Below, piece after piece: positions 1 to 7,776 of a stretch of DNA of 32,766 bases. Within the stretch, counting starts at the first letter, position 1; each line of letters opens with the position of its first letter. A program made the position numbers and the translations under genes. Origin of the DNA: Candidatus Saccharimonadota bacterium (GTDB lineage: Bacteria; Patescibacteriota; Saccharimonadia; Saccharimonadales; UBA4665); the NCBI GenBank assembly GCA_028286405.1, contig JAQBRP010000016.1:1-32766 (forward strand), written 5' to 3'. Below the pieces are notes generated by a model, which was given only the letters and a program-made list of their open reading frames with translations, searched no databases and was not told where the DNA came from.

Positions 1-841
1 CGTAAGCCTGCACGCTACTGCCCAAGCCCAGCCCAATCATACCGCCCGAACCAACTGCAATCAGTGCCTGACAGGCTTGATAGCCAGTGGTCTGACAGTT
101 GGCTTCAGGGTGCAAAAACGTCTCTAAACGCTCACGACGGTACGGCGTCGAAACAATCGCCAGTGTCGTGCCAATCAAAATAATACCGCCAATCAGGAAT
201 ACCCGCTTCAGCGGCAGCCCGGCCACATACACCATGGCACCCATCATCAGCAGCATAACACCGGTAGAGCCAAGGTCACTCTGAATACCGGCCACCACAC
301 CGCCGATCAAAGCCAGGGCGATCAGTAGCGGCTTAAACGTTTTGTTGGTGTCGCTAATGCTACCATCGGCCATGCGGGCGCTCAGTAGGCCCGCTAACCA
401 CACCAACACTGCAAACTTAAGCAATTCCACGGACTGAAACGAAAAGCTGCCCAGACGCACCCAACGATGCGCAGGATAATGGGGGTTCACCGGCATCAGT
501 AAGGCTAACAGTGTAGCTCCAGCGGCAATAATCAGTAACGGCTTGCGTAACTCCTGCCAACGCCCCAGGGGTATGCGCGAGGTTACAATAAAGGCGATAA
601 CGCTCAGCCCAATGGCCAACAACTGCTTACTGACATAGTAGTTACCACTAACATGGGTGGATTCACTGAGCGCTGGGCTAATCGCGTAAACCACCACCAG
701 CCCAATGGCTAGCAGTAAGGCACAGATCGCCACCAACCAGTAATCTGGTCGGTGCCGCCTGGCCGTTGGCACCGGTGATGATCGTCGTTCGCGCGGCAGC
801 GAAGCAACACGACCGCCCCGCCCACTCGCGCGAGGCCTCAT
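1..841 (-). CDS. ftsW: Cell division/lipid II flippase FtsW (SEDS family), C-terminus off the window edge
   Basis: Manual translation from ATG at 841 (TAATG overlap with the mraY stop) gives MRPRASGRGG...DYWLVAICALLLAIGLVVVYAISP...HRWVRLGSFSFQSVELLKFAVLVWLAGLL...GIQSDLGSTGVMLLMMGAMVYVAGL...YRRERLETFLHPE, typical SEDS sequence. Not in the ORF track because it has no stop in the window. Confidence 0.93.
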   Translation of the reverse strand, partial: MRPRASGRGGRVASLPRERRSSPVPTARRHRPDYWLVAICALLLAIGLVVVYAISPALSESTHVSGNYYVSKQLLAIGLSVIAFIVTSRIPLGRWQELRKPLLIIAAGATLLALLMPVNPHYPAHRWVRLGSFSFQSVELLKFAVLVWLAGLLSARMADGSISDTNKTFKPLLIALALIGGVVAGIQSDLGSTGVMLLMMGAMVYVAGLPLKRVFLIGGIILIGTTLAIVSTPYRRERLETFLHPEANCQTTGYQACQALIAVGSGGMIGLGLGSSVQAY

Positions 842-1893
842 TAGCCGCCAAACCTTCCGGCCGATATAAATACCAGTAGACCCACCAGTGCAGAAATTAC
901 TCCCAGGATCCAAAAGCGCATAGTAACTTTGGTCTCGGGCCAGCCAATGGCTTCAAAGTGATGGTGAATCGGTGATGACAAGAATATTTTTTTACCGTGG
1001 CGCAGTTTGCGTGAGGTACGGTTGATAATAACTGAGCCGGTTTCCATGACATACACCGCACCAATGATCGGCAACACATAAATGGTATTGGTTTGCATAG
1101 CCATAATACCCAGCGCGGTACCGAGGGCAAAGGCCCCCACATCGCCCATAAAGAAGCGCGCCGGAAACACGTTAAACCAGGTATAGCTGAGTAGCGCACC
1201 AACAATTGTTAAACAGAGACCCGCCAGCGCAAACTTCTGCTCGAAGGCAGCAATTACGGCATACGCTAGAAATGACGTTACTAGCAGACCACCGGCCAGT
1301 CCATCGAGGCCGTCAGTCATGTTTACCGAGTTAGCTGTGGCCACTACTACAAACCAGAACAAGAAGATAATACCAATCCCGAGTTGTAGTTCGTGCACAC
1401 CTGGTAGGTAAATAGAGTGCACGCCTAGCTTTTCATAGAACCACCAGCCAGCGCCAAGGGCCACCGCGCTATACAGCGCAAATTTAAGCTTGGCTGTCAT
1501 GCCGGCAATTTTAGCGGTGCCGCGAATGTTCATAACATCGTCAATCAGACCAATGAAGCCCGCGCCCAGTAGGCCAGCCAGCGGCAGCCAGGTTTGGCCC
1601 CGATTCAAGTTAAATAACAGCGTGATAATCGTAATGCTGGCAATAAAGATCAGCCCAGCCATATTCGGAATATGCCGTTTGTGCTTTTCGGCATGCAACT
1701 TGTTGTACACCGTGGCTGCCCCGCCCGACCAAGAATCGGTACGCTGCTTTTTCCACCACTGCCATTTATAGGCGGCCGTGGTGTAGAACGGCGTTAAGGC
1801 CATGCTCAAAATAAAGCCCGCTACCGCGAGCCACAGAATGTGCAACATGGAGTTGCTACTAATTGTCAGGTTGATTGCATGCATTGAATTCAT
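841..1893 (-). CDS. mraY: Phospho-N-acetylmuramoyl-pentapeptide-transferase MraY
   Basis: Multi-TM protein with NSVNMTDGLDGLAGG, FMGDVGAFALG and SSPIHHHFEAIGWPETKVTMRFW motifs. Confidence 0.95.
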   Translation of the reverse strand: MNSMHAINLTISSNSMLHILWLAVAGFILSMALTPFYTTAAYKWQWWKKQRTDSWSGGAATVYNKLHAEKHKRHIPNMAGLIFIASITIITLLFNLNRGQTWLPLAGLLGAGFIGLIDDVMNIRGTAKIAGMTAKLKFALYSAVALGAGWWFYEKLGVHSIYLPGVHELQLGIGIIFLFWFVVVATANSVNMTDGLDGLAGGLLVTSFLAYAVIAAFEQKFALAGLCLTIVGALLSYTWFNVFPARFFMGDVGAFALGTALGIMAMQTNTIYVLPIIGAVYVMETGSVIINRTSRKLRHGKKIFLSSPIHHHFEAIGWPETKVTMRFWILGVISALVGLLVFISAGRFGG

Positions 1894-1909
1894 TGTCGCT
1901 TTTTGTTTT

Positions 1910-1915
1910 AGTATA
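1910..1915 (-). promoter_or_regulatory. Putative extended -10 (TGG TATACT) upstream of mraY
   Basis: Minus strand AATGGTATACTAAAACAAAAAGCGACAATG; no Shine-Dalgarno; predicted 5' UTR about 10 nt. Confidence 0.45.
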
Positions 1916-1925
1916 CCATTTGCCG

Positions 1926-3704
1926 CTAATTTTTGGGTGTTACAAAGCCATTATTTATGAGCATATGCGCCAGATCGGCAAACACCGGTTGGCCAGCCTG
2001 CGAACCAGCGTAACCGTTGACCTTCGGCTTGTTGTTAAACACCGCAATCACATATTGCGGCTGATCACCGCCCACAAATCCCATATAGGTGCCGTTAAAG
2101 TCATTGTCAGAGTAACCGCCACCGGGCTGGGCAATCTGGGCCGTACCAGTTTTGCCGCCCACCATGTACTCCTCGCCAAACTTCATAAAGGTAAAGCCGG
2201 TGCTGCGGTAGTGGTCGACTACCTGCTCCATTAATGGCAGCATAGCCTGGCTGGTTTGAGCCGAGACCACGCCCTTTTTGAGGACTTTTGGCTGCTGTTT
2301 AGTCGTCGTACCGTCGGCGTTTATGGTTTGATCTACCAGCGTTGGCTGGTAGTAAGTCCCGCCGTTCACTACCCCGCTTAAGGCAGCTGCCGCTTGCATG
2401 GCCGTGATTGTTACACCTTGCCCGAAGGAAGAGTTAGCATAGGTCAGTGCGATAGCCGGTTTTTTAGGATTAGCCCCGGGCACGTAACCGGCACCTTCGT
2501 AGCCCTGCTCCACCCCAGTCTCTTTACCAAATAGGTAGTGGTCGGCCATGTAGCTATGCCAAGCTGCAATTGCCTGAGCGTTAATTTGGCCGCCGCCCAT
2601 TTGCATCAGCTCCCAGGTGACACCGGTGTTCAGTGATAATGCCAGTGTGCTGGCTACCGTTTGGGTGCGAGCACCACCGTCTTCTTCGATATTAGTAATG
2701 GTGTAGCCGTTGACCGTCCATTGAGCCGGGTCATACCAGCTGGTGTTGGGCTTAATTACCCCTTGGTCGAGGGCTGCTGCCGTGGTCAGCACCTTCATGA
2801 TCGATCCAGGCTCAATGGCGTGGGTCACCACGGCATTTTGGAACACACTTGGATCTTCGACGTCATTAATCTTGGCGGGATTATACGTTGGATAGTTGGC
2901 CATGGCCTTGATAGCGCCGGTGTTGGGATCCATAATAACAGCGCTCAGCAGCTCAGACTTGGTCGACTGGGCCCGCTGCTGCAAAGCCTTTTCCATTTGG
3001 GCCTGCATAGCCAGATCGATGGTCAGCACCACGTTCTTACCCGGCTGGGCGGCCTTTTGAATGTTATCTTTACTAGCCGCCAGCGGCACGCCATGGACAT
3101 CGGTAATGGCTTTTAGTTCGCCCGGTGTACCTGACAGCTCTTTGTTGAGCGCCTGTTCAATACCGTACTTCCCTACTCCGTCGTTATTCACAAAGCCGAG
3201 TAGTTGTGAAGCTAGCTGCTGCTGCGGATAGGTACGATACTGCTGCTCTTCGGTGCCCAAGCCAGGCAGTTTTAGGGCGGCAACAGCTTTACTCTGTTCT
3301 TCGGTGAGCTTTTTGCCGAGTACGGCGTACTGCGTGCCCTTCTTTTTCAGCTGGGCGGTGTAGTCACTTGGTTGGCCGCCGATAATCTTGGTAACAGCGT
3401 CGGCGTACTTATCGACATCTTTAATAAAGGCTGGGTTAGCGAACAGCGTGTACAGCTTTTGGTTGAGCACAATTGGCACCACGGTGTCGCCATTGTGGGC
3501 TTTAATAATGCCTCGGGTAGCCGGAATTTGATACTGCTTCAGCTGGTCGCTAAGAGCGGCATCTCTGTAGTAGTCATACCGAATGACCTGAATATAGAAT
3601 AAGCGCAGCCCAAACACTGCAATAATGACGATGACCAGCGAGTACCACAGTCGAACTCGCCGGACTGCGTGAGCCGGATTGACGGTTTCTGTTTTTGGAG
3701 CCAT
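1926..3704 (-). CDS. ftsI: Class B penicillin-binding protein (FtsI/PBP2-type transpeptidase)
   Basis: N-terminal TM, SxxK (EPGSIMKV), SxN (SLNTG) and KTG (GGKTGTAQIA) motifs; position in the dcw cluster. Confidence 0.93.
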   Translation of the reverse strand: MAPKTETVNPAHAVRRVRLWYSLVIVIIAVFGLRLFYIQVIRYDYYRDAALSDQLKQYQIPATRGIIKAHNGDTVVPIVLNQKLYTLFANPAFIKDVDKYADAVTKIIGGQPSDYTAQLKKKGTQYAVLGKKLTEEQSKAVAALKLPGLGTEEQQYRTYPQQQLASQLLGFVNNDGVGKYGIEQALNKELSGTPGELKAITDVHGVPLAASKDNIQKAAQPGKNVVLTIDLAMQAQMEKALQQRAQSTKSELLSAVIMDPNTGAIKAMANYPTYNPAKINDVEDPSVFQNAVVTHAIEPGSIMKVLTTAAALDQGVIKPNTSWYDPAQWTVNGYTITNIEEDGGARTQTVASTLALSLNTGVTWELMQMGGGQINAQAIAAWHSYMADHYLFGKETGVEQGYEGAGYVPGANPKKPAIALTYANSSFGQGVTITAMQAAAALSGVVNGGTYYQPTLVDQTINADGTTTKQQPKVLKKGVVSAQTSQAMLPLMEQVVDHYRSTGFTFMKFGEEYMVGGKTGTAQIAQPGGGYSDNDFNGTYMGFVGGDQPQYVIAVFNNKPKVNGYAGSQAGQPVFADLAHMLINNGFVTPKN

Positions 3705-3711
3705 AAGAAGT

Positions 3712-3717
3712 ATTATA
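3712..3717 (-). promoter_or_regulatory. Extended -10 (TGC TATAAT) immediately upstream of ftsI
   Basis: Minus strand CTTGCTATAATACTTCTTATGGCTCC; predicted TSS 1 nt before the ATG. Confidence 0.6.
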
Positions 3718-3728
3718 GCAAGAATACG

Positions 3729-4076
3729 CTAGCGCGATACGCTGCCGGTCGGAGCAACGGCGACCATGCTGCTGGCAACTCCGCTATTTGCGGTACGATC
3801 GAGGGATTGCAAACGAGCAGAATCAACTTCTAGATCAGCGTTAGTGCTCTGCAAGGCGGTTTGCTGTTCTTGCAGTCCGTTAATGGTGTAGCCGAAAGCG
3901 TTAGTTTTAGTAACTTGGGTCAGGTACAAAAGACCCAGCAAACACGCGAGTACAATCAGAATAATCGTGTTGCTTATGGGGCCAAAGGCCCGGGCTCGTG
4001 CTTGGAAACTAACCGAATTGCGCCCCGATCCGGCGAACTGTGAGCGGCTAAGTGCCAGTGAGCTTGAATATGTCAT
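3729..4076 (-). CDS. Small single-TM protein, FtsL-like by position and topology
   Basis: 115 aa with one TM (ISNTIILIVLACLLGLLYLTQV) then a short coiled-coil-like stretch (LQEQQTALQSTNADLEVDSARLQSL), between rsmH and ftsI. SD AAGGA 8 nt upstream of the ATG. Confidence 0.75.
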   Translation of the reverse strand: MTYSSSLALSRSQFAGSGRNSVSFQARARAFGPISNTIILIVLACLLGLLYLTQVTKTNAFGYTINGLQEQQTALQSTNADLEVDSARLQSLDRTANSGVASSMVAVAPTGSVSR

Positions 4077-4100
4077 TGTATAATTCCTTTTTATTTTGGC

Positions 4101-4128
4101 CCGGTACCCCGTTTAACCAAGGTACCGG
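4101..4128 (-). other. Intergenic hairpin between rsmH and the ftsL-like gene
   Basis: Perfect 8-bp inverted repeat CCGGTACC (4101-4108) / GGTACCGG (4121-4128), 12-nt loop. Confidence 0.6.
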
Positions 4129-4210
4129 ATTTGGAGCGTTAGACTACCTTTACGGTGATCTTATAAGCTCGGGAGCTGCTTTTGACCTGGATTGGCATGC
4201 ATATCCCTTT

Positions 4211-5104
4211 CTATCTTTTTATTTTCGCTGCGGCCCGAAGTTTTGCGCTTCTGGCTCGCGGATTAGAAACTGCTTCAGTGGCTGATGCGCTCAACGGTCG
4301 TTTGGTGAGGATTGTGAGCGCTGCGTCGTATCGATCACCACCATGTTCAGTAAAGAACTGCTTAACCAGTCGATCTTCCAGACTATGGAAGCTAATGATG
4401 GCCAGTCGCCCGCCAGGGGCTAACAGATCCATCCAGACCGGCAAACTGCGTTGCAATAATCCCAACTCGTCATTCACGGCAATGCGTAATGCTTGAAACG
4501 TGCGAGTTGCGGGGTGCACCCGGCTATGGCCGGGCCAGACTCGGCCAACAAGTTCCGCCAGTTCGCTGGTGGTCGTATGTGGTCGGTTCTGCACAATCAG
4601 TTTGGCAATGGCGTTAGCTTTGGGTTCTTCACCGTATTTGGAAAGAATTTCGGCTAACTGCTCTTTTTTGTAGGTGTTGACGATGTGCTCTGCAGTTAAG
4701 TCCTGCGACTGGTCCATGCGCATATCGAGCGGACCACTCATGCTTATTGCAAAGCCACGTTCAGCTTGGTTAAGGTGCGGTGACGAAACCCCCAGATCGG
4801 CCAGTATTAGGTCGAACTGACGCCCTTCACTGCGCAACTGCTCGGCTGCCGACAAAAAGTCTTGCCGCCGAATGGTTACATTACTACCTGCAAAGCGCTC
4901 AGTCAGCTCAGTAATCGCATTTTCGTCGCGATCAATCAGTACCGACTGTTCTGGTGCCTGCGTGCGCTTCAGTACTTCGGCGGCATGGCCACCGTATCCA
5001 GCCGTTACATCGAGGTAGCTATCCCCTTTGGTCGGCGCGAGTACTTGCAACACTTCTTCCAGTAAAACTGGCAGGTGTACATTGTGAGGTTCTTGGTTTG
5101 TCAC
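4211..5104 (-). CDS. rsmH: 16S rRNA (cytosine(1402)-N(4))-methyltransferase RsmH (MraW), GTG start
   Basis: HLPVLLEEVLQVLAP, YLDVTAGYGGHAAEVL, DLILADLGVSSPHLNQAERGFA, ATRTFQALRIAVNDEL and IISFHSLEDRLVKQFF motifs. Confidence 0.95.
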   Translation of the reverse strand: MTNQEPHNVHLPVLLEEVLQVLAPTKGDSYLDVTAGYGGHAAEVLKRTQAPEQSVLIDRDENAITELTERFAGSNVTIRRQDFLSAAEQLRSEGRQFDLILADLGVSSPHLNQAERGFAISMSGPLDMRMDQSQDLTAEHIVNTYKKEQLAEILSKYGEEPKANAIAKLIVQNRPHTTTSELAELVGRVWPGHSRVHPATRTFQALRIAVNDELGLLQRSLPVWMDLLAPGGRLAIISFHSLEDRLVKQFFTEHGGDRYDAALTILTKRPLSASATEAVSNPRARSAKLRAAAKIKR

Positions 5105-5142
5105 TATATTTTATGTTTGTTTTGGTAATTTTTTTGTTACAA

Positions 5143-5362
5143 GATTACCTATTCGATAGCCAACTATTTGTTTTTTGGTTGTTTTTGTTTTTGTGTGACT
5201 GTACGGATCATGCATGCGAAGCAAAGCTTCTTACAGATCTGCAAAGTCAAGTTTGAGAGACTTATGTGTGAGGTGGAGTTTTGGGAGGTGTTTTAAAGAA
5301 GGTGCGAGAGTATTTTTTATATGGTCTCTATATCCCATATGTTGACTACCGAATAGCTAATC
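5143..5362 (-). ncRNA. Putative structured RNA / leader element in the mraZ-rsmH intergenic region
   Basis: 22-nt imperfect inverted repeat (5143-5164 GATTACCTATTCGATAGCCAAC vs 5341-5362 GTTGACTACCGAATAGCTAATC) enclosing 176 nt. As minus-strand RNA it pairs with one mismatch and two G-U wobbles. Internal hairpins at 5218-5230, 5244-5263 and 5319-5340. Confidence 0.5.
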
Positions 5363-5371
5363 TCGAATGGC

Positions 5372-5402
5372 TCTTCCCAGCCCATCTATCACTTTGGGAA
5401 GA
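5372..5402 (-). other. Hairpin upstream (5' on the minus strand) of the structured element
   Basis: TCTTCCCA (5372-5379) / TGGGAAGA (5395-5402), 8-bp perfect stem, 15-nt loop. Confidence 0.5.
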
Positions 5403-5464
5403 ACTTTTGTTGAAAACTATTCGTTTTGCTGTTAATTTTTAATGTTCGTGACGGTCCGTGGTCC

Positions 5465-5824
5465 CTATTTAGCGATGATTCGCCAATAGTTTCCAGCGCG
5501 CACACATATGACTTCGCGGTCTATCCCGGCATAGTCCAGTAAATGCTGCTCAAGGACAATCCGCCCCTGTTTTACATCTAACGGACTTTCGGCCTTCCCC
5601 ATACGGAACTGGACGTTCAAATCGGCGGTCTGCTCATCGAGGATATTCCCCTTCAGCTGCGGCTCGACTTCGTTGTCCCACACCGTTTTTGGGTATAGGT
5701 GTAGATAGTTTTTAAATCCGCGGGTGACGACCACACCGGACGCTAACTCAGCGCGCATTTCAGCTGGTATTGTCAGCCTGCGCTTGTCGTCGAGCTTTCG
5801 TTCGAAGTAATCTTGTATCGCCAT
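5465..5824 (-). CDS. mraZ: Transcriptional regulator MraZ
   Basis: MAIQDYFERKLDDKRRLTIPAEMRAEL plus second AbrB-like half FRMGKAESPLDVKQGRIVLEQHLLDYAGIDREVICVRAGNYWRI. Confidence 0.92.
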   Translation of the reverse strand: MAIQDYFERKLDDKRRLTIPAEMRAELASGVVVTRGFKNYLHLYPKTVWDNEVEPQLKGNILDEQTADLNVQFRMGKAESPLDVKQGRIVLEQHLLDYAGIDREVICVRAGNYWRIIAK

Positions 5825-5905
5825 CCCTTAAATCATCTAGTGGTTTTTATTTTTTAGCTTCGGCTAACTTGTTTTGATTAGCTTCAGTGTTTTGCCACTG
5901 ACCTG

Positions 5906-5938
5906 AATATACTACCCACACTTACCCACTGCAACCCA
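5906..5938 (-). promoter_or_regulatory. mraZ promoter overlapped by three MraZ-type TGGG boxes
   Basis: Minus strand TGGGTTGCAGTGGGTAAGTGTGGGTAGTATATT: TGGG boxes at 5935-5938, 5925-5928 and 5915-5918 with exact 10-bp period; -10 TATATT 5906-5911; candidate -35 TTGCAG 5929-5934; 17-nt spacer. Confidence 0.8.
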
Positions 5939-5945
5939 CTTTCAT

Positions 5946-5975
5946 AAAAAAAAGTGGTGTTTTTAACACCACTTT
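5946..5975 (-). terminator. Rho-independent terminator of the 5996-6592 gene
   Basis: 11-bp perfect stem AAAGTGGTGTT (5951-5961) / AACACCACTTT (5965-5975), 3-nt loop, followed on the minus strand by a run of eight Ts. Confidence 0.85.
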
Positions 5976-5995
5976 CCCACAGCTGTTGCAAGCAC

Positions 5996-6592
5996 TTAGA
6001 CGTTAGCCGCTGGTGGAGCTGTTTCCACAGCTGGCAAAATTTGCTGGAACTGAATCGATCCAGGGTATAAATCGGCTGTTTCTCTCAGGGGTGTGTAGCC
6101 ACCCTTTGTACCTTGGTCGGCAGATAATTGAACTTCAGATTGATCAAGATTGCCCAAGTTTAGTACGACTTTAGAGCCGGGCTGTAGGTGACCTTCATCG
6201 CCATCAGGCGTACCCTGGGCAGCCAAGGCTTTCTCGACCGTATCGCGATTGTCTTCTCCTGTTATATGCAGCTTATTCAGAATGATATCGACTGTGTCAT
6301 CCCCTTCGACACTATATACGCCAAACTCATCAGGAACGACACCGTCGTTCTTGAGCGCTATCTCGTTTAGGGCATTAGGGTCCAGTGTCGCCTTCTCGTC
6401 TGGGGTCAATTCATTTATTAACCCGACATTGACTGCTGCATCATGAGCGACATTTTCAACGGTGGGGGCCACCGCAACTGCCAGCACTGCTCCAGCAGCT
6501 AAGGCTGCAAGTCGACGACCAATTCGTTGCGAACGAGTTATCTCCTGCTTACCTGTTGGCTGTTGATCATGTTGTGCAGTATTTGGTTTCAT
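5996..6592 (-). CDS. Hypothetical membrane-anchored/exported protein, possible LysM-like region
   Basis: N-terminal hydrophobic segment (RLAALAAGAVLAVAVAPTV); YSVEGDDTVDIILNKLHI...LQPGSKVVLNL resembles a LysM-like repeat (weak). SD AAAGGAG before the ATG. Confidence 0.7.
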   Translation of the reverse strand: MKPNTAQHDQQPTGKQEITRSQRIGRRLAALAAGAVLAVAVAPTVENVAHDAAVNVGLINELTPDEKATLDPNALNEIALKNDGVVPDEFGVYSVEGDDTVDIILNKLHITGEDNRDTVEKALAAQGTPDGDEGHLQPGSKVVLNLGNLDQSEVQLSADQGTKGGYTPLRETADLYPGSIQFQQILPAVETAPPAANV

Positions 6593-6603
6593 AATTTTCT
6601 CCT

Positions 6604-6861
6604 TTAAAAGCCGCTAATGTGTGGTGCACGCAGCGCGTCATCAAGACGGACTGGGTGACGGGCGGTTTCGCTTTCCTTACCCGTGTGCTCAATTACGGCA
6701 AACGCCGGGCGCAGAGCAAGATCGCTCAGTAAGCGACGGGCTTCGGTGCTGACAGCAACGATACCAATAAGGGTACCGGCAATCAGAATCACCGCGCCAA
6801 CACGCTCATGCATGCGACGGATGTTTTTTCGTAACTGGTTTTTAGTTTTTTTGTTTTGCAT
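6604..6861 (-). CDS. Small single-TM hypothetical protein
   Basis: 85 aa, basic N-terminus then TM (VGAVILIAGTLIGIVAVS); strong promoter upstream. Confidence 0.7.
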   Translation of the reverse strand: MQNKKTKNQLRKNIRRMHERVGAVILIAGTLIGIVAVSTEARRLLSDLALRPAFAVIEHTGKESETARHPVRLDDALRAPHISGF

Positions 6862-6873
6862 AATTGCTTTACT

Positions 6874-6902
6874 ATAATAGCAAAGTTTTTATGCTTTGTC
6901 AA
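6874..6902 (-). promoter_or_regulatory. Consensus promoter for the 6604-6861 transcription unit
   Basis: TTGACA (6897-6902), 17-nt spacer, extended -10 TGC TATTAT (6874-6879); predicted TSS about 6 nt from the ATG. Confidence 0.85.
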
Positions 6903-6912
6903 GTATGTGTCC

Positions 6913-7776
6913 TTAAGCTAGGTTGTCGAGCTGTTGTATGTCATTGCTATCTAGTTTGAGGCTGGCAGCGGCTATGTTGTCTTCGAGGTGCTCCAGCGAG
7001 CTGGTACCCGGAATTGGCAGTATGACCGGTGAATGCGCCAGTAGCCAGGCCAGCGCAACCTGGTGCGTCGACACACTATGCTTAGTAGCAATGTCTTGTA
7101 ATACCTGATCGGCTACCCCGCCCGGCCGATTTCCGCCCATCGGAAAGTATGGGATAAAGGCAATCCCATGCTCCTCGCAGAGCTTGAGCACGTCTTCGTG
7201 CTCGCGGTTTAACACATTGTAGTTGTTCTGGACGCTCACAAATGAGCCCATCTCGAGCGCCGCACTAAAGTGCTCTGGCTCGATATTACTGAGGCCGATG
7301 TGGCGGATTTTACCTTCGTTTTGCAATTCCAGCAGTGTGGCGAACGAATCTCTGAACGGTACCTTGGGGTCGACCCGGTGCAACTGATACAGATCAATAC
7401 GCTCAACGCGCAGTCGCTTGAGGCTGGCTTCACAGGCTTCACGCAGGTGCTTAGGTGTTCCGTCAGCGCCCCACTGCCCGGGACCGGAGCGCGTACTGCC
7501 GCCTTTCGTGGCAATAATAATACCGTCGTAGGGGTGCAGCGCTTCGGCAATCAGATTCTCGGAAACTTCGGGGCCGTAGGCATCGGCCGTATCAATAAAG
7601 TTGACGTTTAAATCGACTGCTCGGCGCAGCACTGCCTTGGCAGCTTCGCGGTCGTCAGGCTCACCCCAAATACCCTCACCGGTAATGCGCATGGCTCCAA
7701 AGCCCAAGCGATTAGCATGAAAATTACCGACCTTGAGCGTGCCAGCAGCACGAGCAGTACTATCGGTGGCATCCAT
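6913..7776 (-). CDS. Aldo/keto reductase
   Basis: GFGAMRITG, NFIDTADAYGPEVSENLIAEAL, IIIATKGG, DLYQLHRVDP, VALAWLLAHSPVILPIPGTSSLEHLEDN motifs; TAATG overlap with the upstream gene. Confidence 0.92.
   Translation of the reverse strand: MDATDSTARAAGTLKVGNFHANRLGFGAMRITGEGIWGEPDDREAAKAVLRRAVDLNVNFIDTADAYGPEVSENLIAEALHPYDGIIIATKGGSTRSGPGQWGADGTPKHLREACEASLKRLRVERIDLYQLHRVDPKVPFRDSFATLLELQNEGKIRHIGLSNIEPEHFSAALEMGSFVSVQNNYNVLNREHEDVLKLCEEHGIAFIPYFPMGGNRPGGVADQVLQDIATKHSVSTHQVALAWLLAHSPVILPIPGTSSLEHLEDNIAAASLKLDSNDIQQLDNLA

Noticed and set aside
897-1205. Antisense/alternative-frame ORFs of 60-150 aa throughout the track (e.g. 897-1205, 2661-3116, 20438-20869, 23825-24103, 28662-29117)
   Set aside because: They overlap strongly supported genes in another frame and have low-complexity or family-free translations; best explained as shadow ORFs.
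5143-5362. RNase P RNA, tmRNA or a MITE as the identity of the mraZ-rsmH element
   Set aside because: No recognisable RNase P or tmRNA conserved core by eye, and no obvious target-site duplication; a MITE cannot be fully excluded without a genome-wide copy search.
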